A stretch of DNA of 64,000 bases from JALZUV01 sp964654855 (GCA_964654855.1 CAZZJS010000009.1:3268-67267); one strand, 5' to 3'; positions 26,710 through 36,001 are shown, numbered from the stretch's first letter. Notes: a model not told the origin generated them from the letters alone. Numbers and translations: made by a program.

Positions 26710-27216
26710 TTAGCGAAGAATCCGTTGCATTACGGCAAAGTCAAAATCCTCTTTGCCGATAGAAAAAGGCTGTTCTCCGATAGTTCTGAAATCAAATTCT
26801 CTGTAGAAGTTTGCTGCCTTTTGATTCTCCTTCAAGACGGATAACCAGATAACAGGTTGATTAACCTCTGCAATCATTTCCTTCATGAAAGCGCGCCCTA
26901 TTCCTTGCCCTTGAAAATCATTAAGTAGATAGATCTTCTGAAGTTGCGAGCATTCTTCTATGCTGGCTGAATCACAGGGTGAAACACGCTTGATTTTCAT
27001 ATACCCTATCGGCAATTCGTCTTTAATTGCTAACCAATAAAGGTTATTTTCTTTTAGCAAACTCTTTCGAATTTTTTCGACCCCAAAAGTCCGCTCCAGA
27101 TAATTCCTAAGATCATCTGAATATCGAAAATAATGAGAAAATGTTTCAGAAAACGTGACCCTGCCTAACAAAGCAATAAAAGTAGCATCGTTGACAGTAG
27201 CTCTCCTAACGAACAT
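26710..27216 (-). CDS. GNAT-family N-acetyltransferase
   Basis: 168 residues. The acetyl-CoA pyrophosphate loop is QGQGIGRAF at about 117-125, preceded by the beta4 strand QLQKIYLLNDF and followed by NQKAANFYREFDF. The pattern resembles PaiA-type polyamine acetyltransferases, but the substrate is not certain. The start codon immediately follows the dnaJ stop, so it can be read as the last gene of the dnaK-dnaJ unit. Confidence 0.82.
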   Translation of the reverse strand: MFVRRATVNDATFIALLGRVTFSETFSHYFRYSDDLRNYLERTFGVEKIRKSLLKENNLYWLAIKDELPIGYMKIKRVSPCDSASIEECSQLQKIYLLNDFQGQGIGRAFMKEMIAEVNQPVIWLSVLKENQKAANFYREFDFRTIGEQPFSIGKEDFDFAVMQRILR

Positions 27217-28383
27217 CTAATCCTTCAAATCTTCCCAGAAGTCTTTAACGCGACTGAAGAAGTTTTCGGATTCAGGGCTGTTAGCCTTGCTACTCTTATC
27301 GCCTTTAAACTGCTTGAGCATATCTTTTTGCTTCTTGCTTAAATTCACGGGCGTTTCAACCGCTGCATGTACATACATGTCCCCGCGCAAACCACTGGAG
27401 CGCATGACAGACATGCCCTTATCTTTTAGACGAAATTGACGACCCGATTGCGTTCCAGCCGGAATAGTCACCTTTACCTTGCCGCCTTCAATGGTTGGCA
27501 CTTGCACACTACCACCAAGCGCAGCCTCGGTCATTGGCACCGGTACACGGCAATGTAAATCCGTTCCTTCACGCTGGAAGATCGGATGCGGTTTGATATT
27601 GAGGAAAATATAAAGGTCTCCCGCAGGCCCCCCACGCATACCGGCTTCACCTTCACCACTTAAGCGGATACGTGTTCCTTCTTCTACGCCAGCAGGAATC
27701 GTCACCTTCAAAGACTTTTCTTTACGTGTGCGACCTGATCCAGCGCAAGGCTTACATGGGCTTTTAATAATCTTTCCAAGCCCTTGGCACGTATGACAGC
27801 CACGTTCGATTGTGAAGAAACCTTGTTGAGCGCGTACTTTACCGCGACCATTACAAGTGCCACAGCTCTCCGGCTTAGTACCTTTTTCCGCTCCGTTTCC
27901 ATCACAACTGCCACAGGTAACAGAGGTGGTTACCTTTACCTGACTTTGCTTACCTTTAAAGGCATCTTCAAGTGCGATACTTAGATTGTGGCGCAAGTCA
28001 GCACCGCGCGCAGCGCCACCACCTCCGGCTCCACTACGAGCTTGAGCACTGCCAAAACCGCCGCCGCCGCCACCGAAAAGATCTTCAAAAATATCGGAGA
28101 AGCTACTACCACCAAAATCGAAACCACCCATGCCGGGGCCACCAGCGCCGCCGCCCATTCCTTGCTCAAATGCATCATGACCATAGCGATCATAAGCTGC
28201 GCGTTTTTGCTCATCTTTCAGAACATCATAAGCGGCAGAAACTTCTTTAAATTTCTTCTCCGCTTCTTCATCACCTTGGTTTTGATCCGGATGATATTTC
28301 ATGGCAAGCTTACGATAAGCAGACTTAATCTGCTTCGCATCCGCATCACGGCTAACGCCGAGTAACTCGTAATAATCTGCCAT
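27217..28383 (-). CDS. dnaJ: DnaJ (Hsp40) co-chaperone
   Basis: Delivers unfolded clients to DnaK and stimulates its ATPase. 388 residues. J-domain 1-70 with HPD at about 31-33, a Gly/Phe-rich segment (~75-125), four CxxCxGxG zinc repeats (~145-215) and the C-terminal substrate domain. Follows dnaK by 48 bp that contain a hairpin (28399-28422). Confidence 0.97.
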   Translation of the reverse strand: MADYYELLGVSRDADAKQIKSAYRKLAMKYHPDQNQGDEEAEKKFKEVSAAYDVLKDEQKRAAYDRYGHDAFEQGMGGGAGGPGMGGFDFGGSSFSDIFEDLFGGGGGGFGSAQARSGAGGGGAARGADLRHNLSIALEDAFKGKQSQVKVTTSVTCGSCDGNGAEKGTKPESCGTCNGRGKVRAQQGFFTIERGCHTCQGLGKIIKSPCKPCAGSGRTRKEKSLKVTIPAGVEEGTRIRLSGEGEAGMRGGPAGDLYIFLNIKPHPIFQREGTDLHCRVPVPMTEAALGGSVQVPTIEGGKVKVTIPAGTQSGRQFRLKDKGMSVMRSSGLRGDMYVHAAVETPVNLSKKQKDMLKQFKGDKSSKANSPESENFFSRVKDFWEDLKD

Positions 28384-28398
28384 TTATCCCCCGAGAAG

Positions 28399-28422
28399 AA
28401 AGGGGCATATTTCAGCCCCTTT
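28399..28422 (-). repeat. dnaK-dnaJ intercistronic hairpin
   Basis: Perfect 8-bp arms AAAGGGGC / GCCCCTTT with an 8-nt loop in the 48-bp gap between dnaK and dnaJ. The run after it on the transcribed strand is short (TTTCTTCTC), so full termination is unlikely. Partial attenuation or protection of the dnaK mRNA 3' end is more plausible. This would let DnaK be made in excess over DnaJ. Confidence 0.65.
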
Positions 28423-28431
28423 AGCTTCTAG

Positions 28432-30363
28432 CTAGTCGTCTTTTTTATTTTCGTCGACTTCTTCAAATTCGGCATCAAGAATTTCTTCTCCGCCTTCTGC
28501 TTCTGTTGCTTCTTCTGCACCGCCTTCAGCCATTGCGTCGCCTTCTGCACCTTCCTCTTGCTGAGACTTGTAAATAGCCTCACCTAGCTTCATTGATGCT
28601 TGCTGTAGCGCTTCCAACTTCTCTTCAATCACCGCAGCATCTTCGCCTTCCATCACATCTTTCACATCTGCAACAGCCGTTTCGATGGCAGATTTATCTT
28701 CATCCGAAACTTTATCGCCATATTCATTGAGATTCTTCTCGGTCATATGTACGAGGCTTTCAGCTTGGTTCTTTGCTTCCACCAACTTCTTGCGTTCTTT
28801 ATCCGCTTCTGCATTGGCTTCTGCATCTTTGACCATGCCTTCAATATCATCATCCGATAAACCACCAGAAGCTTGGATACGAATTTGCTGTTCTTTGTTT
28901 GTGGCTTTATCTTTCGCCGTTACATTCACCAAGCCGTTCACATCAATATCGAAGATTACTTCAATCTGCGGCATACCGCGTGGTGCAGGAGGAATACCTA
29001 CCAAATCAAACTGACCGAGTAATTTATTATCCGCAGCCATTTCACGTTCCCCTTGGAAGACACGAATCGTTACTGCTGATTGGTTATCGTCCGCCGTTGA
29101 GAATACTTGTGATTTCTTCGTTGGAATGGTCGTATTACGCTCGATAAGGCGAGTAAATACACCGCCCAATGTCTCGATACCAAGTGATAAAGGTGTTACA
29201 TCAAGCAGAAGAACGTCTTTTACGTCGCCTTGCAATACACCACCTTGAATGGCTGCACCCATGGCAACCACTTCATCAGGGTTAACTCCTTTATGCGGCT
29301 CCTTCCCAAAGAATTCTTTTACCTTCTCTTGAACCTTAGGCATACGCGTCATACCACCAACAAGGATAACCTCATCAATGTCAGATGCTTTGAGCCCTGC
29401 ATCTTTCAATGCTGCTTCACAAGGTTTCATTGTCCGCGATACTAAGTCACCTACGAGAGATTCCAATTTAGCACGTGAAAGCTTAACATTTAAGTGTTTA
29501 GGGCCAGCCGCATCAGCGGTGATGAATGGAAGATTCACTTCCGTTTGCTGCGTAGACGAAAGTTCGATCTTCGCTTTCTCTGCCGCTTCTTTCAAACGTT
29601 GAAGCGCAAGCTTATCTTCACGTAGGTTGATGCCTTGATCTTTTTTGAACTCATCAGCCAAAAACTCAATGATCGCCATATCGAAATCTTCACCACCAAG
29701 AAACGTATCACCATTGGTTGATTTTACTTCAAATACACCATCGCCAATCTCAAGAACAGACACATCGAATGTACCACCACCAAGGTCATAAACCGCAATT
29801 GTTTGACCTTCTTTCTTATCCAAACCATAGGCAAGTGCAGCAGCTGTTGGCTCGTTAATGATACGGAGCACTTCAAGGCCAGCGATCTTACCAGCATCTT
29901 TCGTTGCCTGACGTTGCGCATCGTTAAAGTAAGCCGGAACCGTAATCACCGCTTGGTCTACTTTCTCACCTAGAAAGCTTTCCGCCGTTTCTTTCATCTT
30001 CTGCAACGTAAAGGCTGAAATTTGGCTTGGGCTATATTTATCGCCAGCCGCTTCCACCCATGCGTCGCCATTATCTGACTCAACAATCTTATACGGAACT
30101 AAATCCATATCCTTTTTCGTCGTTTTATCATCAAAAGGACGACCAATAAGACGCTTCACCGCGAAGATAGTATTTTCAGGATTCGTAACTGCCTGACGTT
30201 TTGCAGGCTCTCCCACTAATTTTTGGCCATCATCCGTGAAAGCCACCATTGAAGGCGTTGTACGTGCACCTTCTGCATTTTCAATTACTTTGGCTTCTTT
30301 GCCATCCATTACGGCCACACATGAGTTGGTGGTCCCTAAGTCAATTCCGATTACTTTTCCCAT
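28432..30363 (-). CDS. dnaK: DnaK (Hsp70) chaperone
   Basis: General ATP-driven chaperone. 643 residues. IGIDLGTTNSC at 5-15, DLGGGTFDVS near 195-205, NEPTAAALAYG and VLVGGMTRMP, then the substrate domain and an acidic Gly/Glu-rich tail ending EFEEVDENKKDD. This typical tail distinguishes it from HscA at the window start. Followed by dnaJ. Upstream are a promoter (30412-30440) and a 5' hairpin (30384-30406). Confidence 0.98.
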   Translation of the reverse strand: MGKVIGIDLGTTNSCVAVMDGKEAKVIENAEGARTTPSMVAFTDDGQKLVGEPAKRQAVTNPENTIFAVKRLIGRPFDDKTTKKDMDLVPYKIVESDNGDAWVEAAGDKYSPSQISAFTLQKMKETAESFLGEKVDQAVITVPAYFNDAQRQATKDAGKIAGLEVLRIINEPTAAALAYGLDKKEGQTIAVYDLGGGTFDVSVLEIGDGVFEVKSTNGDTFLGGEDFDMAIIEFLADEFKKDQGINLREDKLALQRLKEAAEKAKIELSSTQQTEVNLPFITADAAGPKHLNVKLSRAKLESLVGDLVSRTMKPCEAALKDAGLKASDIDEVILVGGMTRMPKVQEKVKEFFGKEPHKGVNPDEVVAMGAAIQGGVLQGDVKDVLLLDVTPLSLGIETLGGVFTRLIERNTTIPTKKSQVFSTADDNQSAVTIRVFQGEREMAADNKLLGQFDLVGIPPAPRGMPQIEVIFDIDVNGLVNVTAKDKATNKEQQIRIQASGGLSDDDIEGMVKDAEANAEADKERKKLVEAKNQAESLVHMTEKNLNEYGDKVSDEDKSAIETAVADVKDVMEGEDAAVIEEKLEALQQASMKLGEAIYKSQQEEGAEGDAMAEGGAEEATEAEGGEEILDAEFEEVDENKKDD

Positions 30364-30383
30364 AAGGCTATCCCTTTGATTTT

Positions 30384-30406
30384 CATCAATAGTTTATTTA
30401 TTGATG
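30384..30406 (-). repeat. Inverted repeat at the 5' end of the dnaK leader
   Basis: Perfect 8-bp arms CATCAATA / TATTGATG around a 7-nt AT-only/G loop. If transcription starts from the promoter at 30412-30440, this hairpin forms at the very 5' end of the mRNA, 20 nt before the ATG and just upstream of an AAGGG ribosome site. It is not a CIRCE element. It may stabilise the mRNA, bind a regulator or respond to temperature. Confidence 0.6.
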
Positions 30407-30411
30407 GTTTA

Positions 30412-30440
30412 GATATAGTGAGAGCCCTTCGGCAATACAA
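30412..30440 (-). promoter_or_regulatory. Putative dnaK promoter
   Basis: On the minus strand TTGTAT (30435-30440), a 17-bp spacer and TATATC (30412-30417) embedded in ACTATATC. The -10 side resembles the alphaproteobacterial RpoH-type CYTATRT pattern at 6 of 8 positions. The -35 (GTTGTA) fits less well. It could be housekeeping or heat-shock sigma driven. Confidence 0.45.
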
Positions 30441-30469
30441 CCCGCTAAGGTGAATTTTTTGTAATAAAT

Positions 30470-31801
30470 TTAATTCTGCCGCTTATTACGGAACTGCTGC
30501 GCCCATCCTACACGGTGTAATTGTTGCGGGCGAGTCATGGCCAGAGCATCGGCTTCGACATCTTCGGTGATGGTGCTGCCAGCGCCGACTATCGCGCCAT
30601 CGCCCACTTCAACCGGTGCTACAAGTGCGCTGTTAGAGCCGATGAAGGCATGATCGCCAATGGTTGTACGATATTTTTGAAAGCCATCATAATTACAGGT
30701 GATTGTACCCGCACCAATATTGGCATATGCGCCTACATGAGCATCGCCCACATAGCTAAGATGATTCACTTTCGCGCCTTCTTCTAAATCGGCGTTTTTA
30801 ACTTCAACAAAGTTACCAATTCTCGCACCTTCACCAATATTCGCACCAGGGCGCAATCTTGCATAGGGGCCAATAATCGCATCTTTAGAAACATGCGTCC
30901 CTTCAAGATGTGAGAATGCCCGGATACGTGCGCCGGACTCCACCTCAACACTTGGACCAAAACAGACATTCGGCTCAATTATCACATCTTTATGAATTTC
31001 CGTATCGTGACAGAAAGTCACCGTTTCTGGAGCCTGCATCGTCACACCAGAACGCATGATATGGTTTCGTGCGCGAATTTGATAAGCATTCTCCGCTGCC
31101 GCCAAGTCTACACGATCATTCACGCCAAGCAGTGATTCTTCTGATGCCTCAACAACTGCGCAGGTTTTACCTTCTTTTACGGCAAGCTCTACCACATCCG
31201 TTAGGTAATACTCGCCTTTCGCATTATCATTTTTAATCTCGCTTAGATAACGGAATAGGTCTTTTGCATCTACGGCCATCACGCCAGAGTTACATAGATT
31301 AATGGCACGCTCTTCGGCATTAGCTTCTTTAAACTCGACAATACGCTGCAGGTTACCCGCATCATCGCATACAAGGCGGCCATAAGCTGCAGGATCAGCT
31401 GGGCGCATTCCTAACACCGTCACAGTAGCATCAGTGTTAATCATCGCACGCAATGTTTCGACTTCAATCAAAGGTGTATCGCCATAAAGCACAAAGACCA
31501 AGCCATCAAACCCTTCCAGTGCCTCTTCAGCAGCACGCACAGCATGGCCTGTTCCTAATGCTTCATGCTGAATGGCCGTATTTGCATCATAATCTAGCTT
31601 GGCAATCATCTCGCCAACTTTCGGCATTTCAGGCCCAACAACGACCATCATCTCTTCTGGCTTAAGCTGGGAGGAGGTTTTTAACACATGCCCAACCATC
31701 GGCAACCCGGCCACTTGGTGCAACACCTTAGGTAAAGGTGATTTCATTCTTGTTCCCTGCCCTGCACACAAGATCACACAAGCGATAGATGGTTTTTTCA
31801 T
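30470..31801 (-). CDS. glmU: Bifunctional UDP-GlcNAc pyrophosphorylase / GlcN-1-P acetyltransferase
   Basis: Makes UDP-N-acetylglucosamine for peptidoglycan and LPS. 443 residues. The N-terminal pyrophosphorylase has CAGQGTRMKSPLPKVLH (the usual LAAGxGTRM loop with Cys and Gln variants) and YGDTPLI. The C-terminal left-handed beta-helix has repeated hexapeptides and the GPYARLRPG and NYDG motifs. ATG 31801 is chosen over a TTG at 31816. Divergent from rmuC. Confidence 0.95.
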   Translation of the reverse strand: MKKPSIACVILCAGQGTRMKSPLPKVLHQVAGLPMVGHVLKTSSQLKPEEMMVVVGPEMPKVGEMIAKLDYDANTAIQHEALGTGHAVRAAEEALEGFDGLVFVLYGDTPLIEVETLRAMINTDATVTVLGMRPADPAAYGRLVCDDAGNLQRIVEFKEANAEERAINLCNSGVMAVDAKDLFRYLSEIKNDNAKGEYYLTDVVELAVKEGKTCAVVEASEESLLGVNDRVDLAAAENAYQIRARNHIMRSGVTMQAPETVTFCHDTEIHKDVIIEPNVCFGPSVEVESGARIRAFSHLEGTHVSKDAIIGPYARLRPGANIGEGARIGNFVEVKNADLEEGAKVNHLSYVGDAHVGAYANIGAGTITCNYDGFQKYRTTIGDHAFIGSNSALVAPVEVGDGAIVGAGSTITEDVEADALAMTRPQQLHRVGWAQQFRNKRQN

Positions 31802-31859
31802 AGCTTCCAGCCTCAAAATTGCTTACAATTCTTCCTAATAATAAGAAATTAGGGAAACC

Positions 31860-33131
31860 ATGCCTCAGATACCAGCCAATTTTGTGATGCCGGCACTTAT
31901 CGCTTTAAGCGGCTTATTGCTTGTGATGCTTTTCACCCATTTTTACCGTACAGGCCGTATGCGACACGTCATAAATGCACAACGTGAGCATATTATCCGC
32001 CTTGAGACCGAGGCCGAAGCATCGGATCGCTATGGTGATACTTTCAAAGATGCCGCGCGCGCAAGCGTGATGGCCGTAGGACATGAACTTTCTAACAAGT
32101 TATTAGAAGATCATAAACGAGAAGCCGAAGCGGTGAAGCAATCGCTTGGACAAAAGACAGAAGAGCAACAGCAAAAGTTTCTCAAACAATTTGGCGAGCT
32201 TTCAAACGCTGTGGCCAGCATCAATGAGACCAGCAAACAAACGCAAGATAAAGCCGATACATTATGGCGTACGATGTCCTCACCCGGCACGGCGGGGCAA
32301 TTAACCGAAGTATCATTAGAGAATCTTTTACTTAATCTTGGCCTGCAAAAAGGCACTGACTTTGACCTGCAAGCCAATTTGACCAACGATGCAGGAAGCA
32401 ACTTCCGCCCTGATGGTATCGTCTATCTACCGTTTGAACGCTTGATGATTATTGATTGCAAAGCCTCTAAATATGAACTCGAACTTGCTGCCGCTGAAAA
32501 CGAGCAAGAACGCGAAGTTGCTGAAAAGAAATTCAGCCAATCTATGCACAAACACATTACCTCGCTCGCGCAGAAGAACTATACTGCCACCGTAATTGAT
32601 GATTATAAACGCCGCACTGGCAACGCCCCTCATCCACAAATTATCAATGTAATGTATATCGCTTCTGACGCCGCGGTTTCACGTCTTGATAATATCGATG
32701 GCAGCTTCCGCGAGAAAATGCAGAAATACGGAATCATCGCGGTTGGACCTGCCGGATTACATGGCTTATGTAGCATTGCTTCCATGCAAATTGCCGAGCT
32801 AAAACGTGATGAAAATCGTGAAAAAATTGCTAAAGAGATTGAGCGGATCCTTGCTGGCCTCGCCATCAATCTTGATCATTTGGAGAAAACAGGAACGCAT
32901 CTAAAACGCGCCGCAGAAAGCTATACCAAATTCACCTCTTCTTATAACCGCACCTTATCGCCTAGATTACGCAACGTCGAAAAACTTGGCATCTCACCTG
33001 AAGGAAATAAGAAACTTCCCGGAAAACTTTTAGGTTTTGAAATGCGCGAAGCCAATGAATGGATTGATGGCGAAGCCGAAGATGCGGATAATGTAACTTC
33101 ACTGGAAGATAAACGAAAGAGTGCCTCTTAA
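31860..33131 (+). CDS. rmuC: RmuC-family DNA recombination protein
   Basis: 423 residues. N-terminal transmembrane segment (~8-27), a long coiled coil (~38-135) and then the conserved RmuC core: GTAGQLTEVSLENLL, FRPDGIVYLP and IIDCKASK, a nuclease-like fold. RmuC limits recombination at inverted repeats in E. coli; the mechanism is not settled. AGGGA lies 5 nt before ATG. Its TAA overlaps the next gene's ATG (TAATG). Confidence 0.92.
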   Translation: MPQIPANFVMPALIALSGLLLVMLFTHFYRTGRMRHVINAQREHIIRLETEAEASDRYGDTFKDAARASVMAVGHELSNKLLEDHKREAEAVKQSLGQKTEEQQQKFLKQFGELSNAVASINETSKQTQDKADTLWRTMSSPGTAGQLTEVSLENLLLNLGLQKGTDFDLQANLTNDAGSNFRPDGIVYLPFERLMIIDCKASKYELELAAAENEQEREVAEKKFSQSMHKHITSLAQKNYTATVIDDYKRRTGNAPHPQIINVMYIASDAAVSRLDNIDGSFREKMQKYGIIAVGPAGLHGLCSIASMQIAELKRDENREKIAKEIERILAGLAINLDHLEKTGTHLKRAAESYTKFTSSYNRTLSPRLRNVEKLGISPEGNKKLPGKLLGFEMREANEWIDGEAEDADNVTSLEDKRKSAS

Positions 33132-34027
33132 TGGAATTTCCCGGACCCGAATGGCCTGAACTCGAAACGATAAAACTAACCGATGGCCGTACCCTCGCCT
33201 TTCGTCGTATTGGCGCGAAGGATGGTAAACCTGCTTTATTCTTTCACGGCACACCCGGCTCACACACCCTTGGCTTTATGGCAGGCGATGCAGCCGAGCG
33301 CGCAGGCTATCAACTTATCTGCCCTGATCGCCCTGGCATTGGCGATTCTGACTTTCAGGAAGGTCGCGAGTTACGCCATTATCCTTTAGATATCATCCAG
33401 CTACTCACGCAGTTGAAGATTAAAGAATGTGGTGTTATCGCTATCTCAGGCGGCGCACCTTACGCCTTCCAATGCGCTTATGACTTACCCAACCAAATCC
33501 AGTTTGTGGTAAATCTTTCGGGCTGGCTTAGTTTTGGACGCTCTGAAGCTCAAGGCATCAAGCTCCCCAAGCCCATAAATGCGTTCCGTTTAATGTATAA
33601 AAGCAAATTTAGCGTTCCCGCTGTCGGTAAACTCACCGAATATACGGTTAATAAACAACCTGATAAATTCGTCGCACATTTGCGCAAGACTCTCCCTGCT
33701 GAAGATGTAAAATTGATGGATGTCGATTTTTATAGAGAGCTTTTCCTGTATGATTTGCAAAATGCCTATAAACAGGGATGGAAAGGCCCTGCCATTGACG
33801 GAGCGCTCCAATTTGGCGATCAACCTTTCGCCCTACGCGAAGTAAAACAGCCCACCATTATGCTACATGGCACCGCTGATAGCGTCGTGCCTTACAGCAT
33901 GGCTGAAGCCTATCAAAAGAATTTACCCAATGTCGTAGAATTTATCACTGCTCCCGAAGGCGGCCACCTATGCGCAGCAACCGAAGAAGATAACGTGTTT
34001 GCAGCGATTAAGGGAATGGATATTTAA
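33131..34027 (+). CDS. Alpha/beta hydrolase
   Basis: 298 residues. Oxyanion HGTPGS near 38-43, nucleophile Ser in AISGGAP (an S-x-G elbow without the first Gly), acid in HGTADSVVP and base His in EGGHLC. Cytoplasmic, no signal. Translationally coupled to rmuC through TAATG. Its TAA is shared with the convergent sigma-factor gene: the palindrome TTAA at 34024-34027 encodes both stop codons. Substrate unknown. Confidence 0.85.
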   Translation: MEFPGPEWPELETIKLTDGRTLAFRRIGAKDGKPALFFHGTPGSHTLGFMAGDAAERAGYQLICPDRPGIGDSDFQEGRELRHYPLDIIQLLTQLKIKECGVIAISGGAPYAFQCAYDLPNQIQFVVNLSGWLSFGRSEAQGIKLPKPINAFRLMYKSKFSVPAVGKLTEYTVNKQPDKFVAHLRKTLPAEDVKLMDVDFYRELFLYDLQNAYKQGWKGPAIDGALQFGDQPFALREVKQPTIMLHGTADSVVPYSMAEAYQKNLPNVVEFITAPEGGHLCAATEEDNVFAAIKGMDI

Positions 34028-34644
34028 CGACTAACACCTCGTGTAATCGTATTACTAGTTTCATAAAGCTCTCGAAAAACAGGAAATTCTACTAATTTAT
34101 CTTTCAGACGAGACATTCGCATCTTCACCGCCGATTCCCCTTTACCATACTCTGCAGCCAATTCTTTGAGAGGCTCTCTCTCCAAATAATGTCTTTTAAA
34201 AATATCTTTATCGATTGGATTCTCTACATTTTCATCAATCGCTCGTTCCAACTCAGCTTTCAAATCTCTATTCAAAGCAATCGATTGCTCTTTATCACTT
34301 TGAGAAGCTGCAACATTTTTCCAAAAATCTTCACGCTTCAACTCGACGATATTCCGCCTGAATGCTCTATGTTTATCAACCACCGCATTATAGACATAAG
34401 TATGCAAAAGCGTTGATGGCTTTACAGAACGAATTTCTTTTTTACTCAATGTTAGCAAAAAATTTGTCGTAACATCTCCAAAAAGCTTATCTTTCTCAAG
34501 AGTATTTTCAGGACTCTTATCATACCCTCGATAAGTGGCTTTTACCAACCTCGGCATCATCTCTGCAATTTCGGTAAAAGCTGTAGAGCTATTCGTCTGT
34601 ACGTATTGACTGTATAATTCGTTTAATTTGTTATAACTACTCAT
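34024..34644 (-). CDS. ECF-like RNA polymerase sigma factor
   Basis: 206 residues. A region-2-like helical part (LLHTYVYNAVVDKHRAFRRN, ~81-100) is followed by a region-4 helix-turn-helix (IFKRHYLEREPLKELAAEYGKGESAVKMRMSRLKDKL, split around 150-186). This two-domain layout is that of ECF sigma-70 factors. Region 2 is divergent, so a phage-like or atypical sigma is possible. Tandem TATAAT boxes precede it, the nearer only 6 nt from ATG. The upstream neighbour in the same direction is a His-rich membrane protein that could be its regulator. Confidence 0.72.
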   Translation of the reverse strand: MSSYNKLNELYSQYVQTNSSTAFTEIAEMMPRLVKATYRGYDKSPENTLEKDKLFGDVTTNFLLTLSKKEIRSVKPSTLLHTYVYNAVVDKHRAFRRNIVELKREDFWKNVAASQSDKEQSIALNRDLKAELERAIDENVENPIDKDIFKRHYLEREPLKELAAEYGKGESAVKMRMSRLKDKLVEFPVFRELYETSNTITRGVSR

Positions 34645-34650
34645 TCGAGA

Positions 34651-34667
34651 ATTATACCTGAATTATA
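34651..34667 (-). promoter_or_regulatory. Tandem TATAAT boxes before the sigma gene
   Basis: Two perfect TATAAT hexamers on the minus strand (34651-34656 and 34662-34667), each followed by TC, 11 bp apart. The nearer ends 6 bases before ATG 34644, so initiation from it would give a leaderless mRNA. No clear -35 for either. No Shine-Dalgarno is present. Confidence 0.5.
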
Positions 34668-34705
34668 TTACGAACACGTGACTTATATTAATTAACCTTA
34701 ATAAT

Positions 34706-36001
34706 CTAGCGATTTTGCTGAGAAGTATCTATTTGAACTTCATTCTTCAAACTATCGGTATAAGTACCTATTGAATCGCGCGCAGCTTCGGAATGTTTTT
34801 TGAGAATTTCATCCAAATAAGCACCGTTCCTAGTTTTTGTAAGAGTTGCATCTTCCGTTTCTGTTGGAGGCGCAACATCCTTAAAAACATTTAAAAGCTC
34901 GGGGCGTCCTAAATCTGATTGTGGAATTTCACCTGTCGCATAATAACTATTTGGATCAATACCGCCGACAGAATAGCTAATCAAACCGCCATTAGGTCCC
35001 ACTTCACCAAATGTATAGGTGCCATCCTCAAGCATCCTCGCACCTGCTGGAATATTATTCATCACTTCAAATTCTTCTGGGTTAGCGATAACATACGACT
35101 CAGCAGGTGGCTGCAGCACATCCCTAACACTATTATTTACAGGTTGCTCTACCGAGGAGTGGCTAGGCACCTCCGGTGTTTTGACTTCTACTTCCGGCAC
35201 AGGAGGCTTTGTTGCATGAGGTGCATCATACGTTTCTTCTACATGAATATCTGCTTTATGTTCATCTACATGTTCGTGGTCAGCGTGTGTATCCGCTCCG
35301 TGATCATCTGCATGATCCCCGTGCGTACCATGGCTATCGCCATGCCCTCCATGCTCACCTAAACCATGATCGCCTACAACAGCGCCCTGTTCCATCGCAT
35401 TTTTAGGTAAATATTCTGAAATTTCTGGCCAGTCACCACTGATAGCGGCACCAATAACAGAACCTAAAATACCACTAATCAATGCATGCTTAATACCTGT
35501 ACTAACCACTGTTGCAGCATTTACCTTATGTGCATTTGAGAGTTGCTCTGGAGTTGGATTACCAACCGTGGCATAAAGCGCTGCCTCTTGCCTTTTACTC
35601 TCTTCCTTTGCCTTCTGGTGGCCGTGATACAAGCCAACCAACCCTGCCGCCAGCATTGTCACCATAATTGGTGTTGCTAAGGCCGTTAACCCAGCAGCTG
35701 CGACTGCAGTCCCCACTGCCATTCTGACAACGGCGAATACTGCAACAGAGGCAATCACTGAAAAAAGGAAATCATTTGGATGATCGGCTACATGACTAGC
35801 AAATTGTTTCACTTTGCGTGAAATTGCGACCGGCCTATAGCCCGCTTTTGAACCGTCTTGAATATACAAATCAGGCTCTTCTGGTGCGGCAACAAATGGA
35901 TTAACTGGGCCAGACGCAGAAGTTGCAGACAGCTCAGGCCGTCCTGCAATCACCTCTTTCCCCGCTTGTGCGGTAATATCGCCCACTCTGCCTCCATTCA
36001 C
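34706..36001 (-). CDS. Membrane protein with histidine-rich region, unknown function
   Basis: 431 residues, no family recognised. Residues 1-75 are polar. Hydrophobic segments lie at about 78-99, 101-125 and, weaker, 163-188. Residues 212-253 hold 12 His mixed with Asp, Glu and Gly, a likely metal-binding stretch. A Pro/Val/Glu-rich linker (~263-300) follows, and then a possible small folded domain (~300-350, DGTYTFGEVGPNGG). The start is a GTG at 36001 with GAGAG 7 nt upstream; a GTG at codon 6 with GGAGG before it is an alternative. It precedes the sigma gene by 61 bp, which suggests a linked signalling role but does not prove one. Confidence 0.7.
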   Translation of the reverse strand: MNGGRVGDITAQAGKEVIAGRPELSATSASGPVNPFVAAPEEPDLYIQDGSKAGYRPVAISRKVKQFASHVADHPNDFLFSVIASVAVFAVVRMAVGTAVAAAGLTALATPIMVTMLAAGLVGLYHGHQKAKEESKRQEAALYATVGNPTPEQLSNAHKVNAATVVSTGIKHALISGILGSVIGAAISGDWPEISEYLPKNAMEQGAVVGDHGLGEHGGHGDSHGTHGDHADDHGADTHADHEHVDEHKADIHVEETYDAPHATKPPVPEVEVKTPEVPSHSSVEQPVNNSVRDVLQPPAESYVIANPEEFEVMNNIPAGARMLEDGTYTFGEVGPNGGLISYSVGGIDPNSYYATGEIPQSDLGRPELLNVFKDVAPPTETEDATLTKTRNGAYLDEILKKHSEAARDSIGTYTDSLKNEVQIDTSQQNR

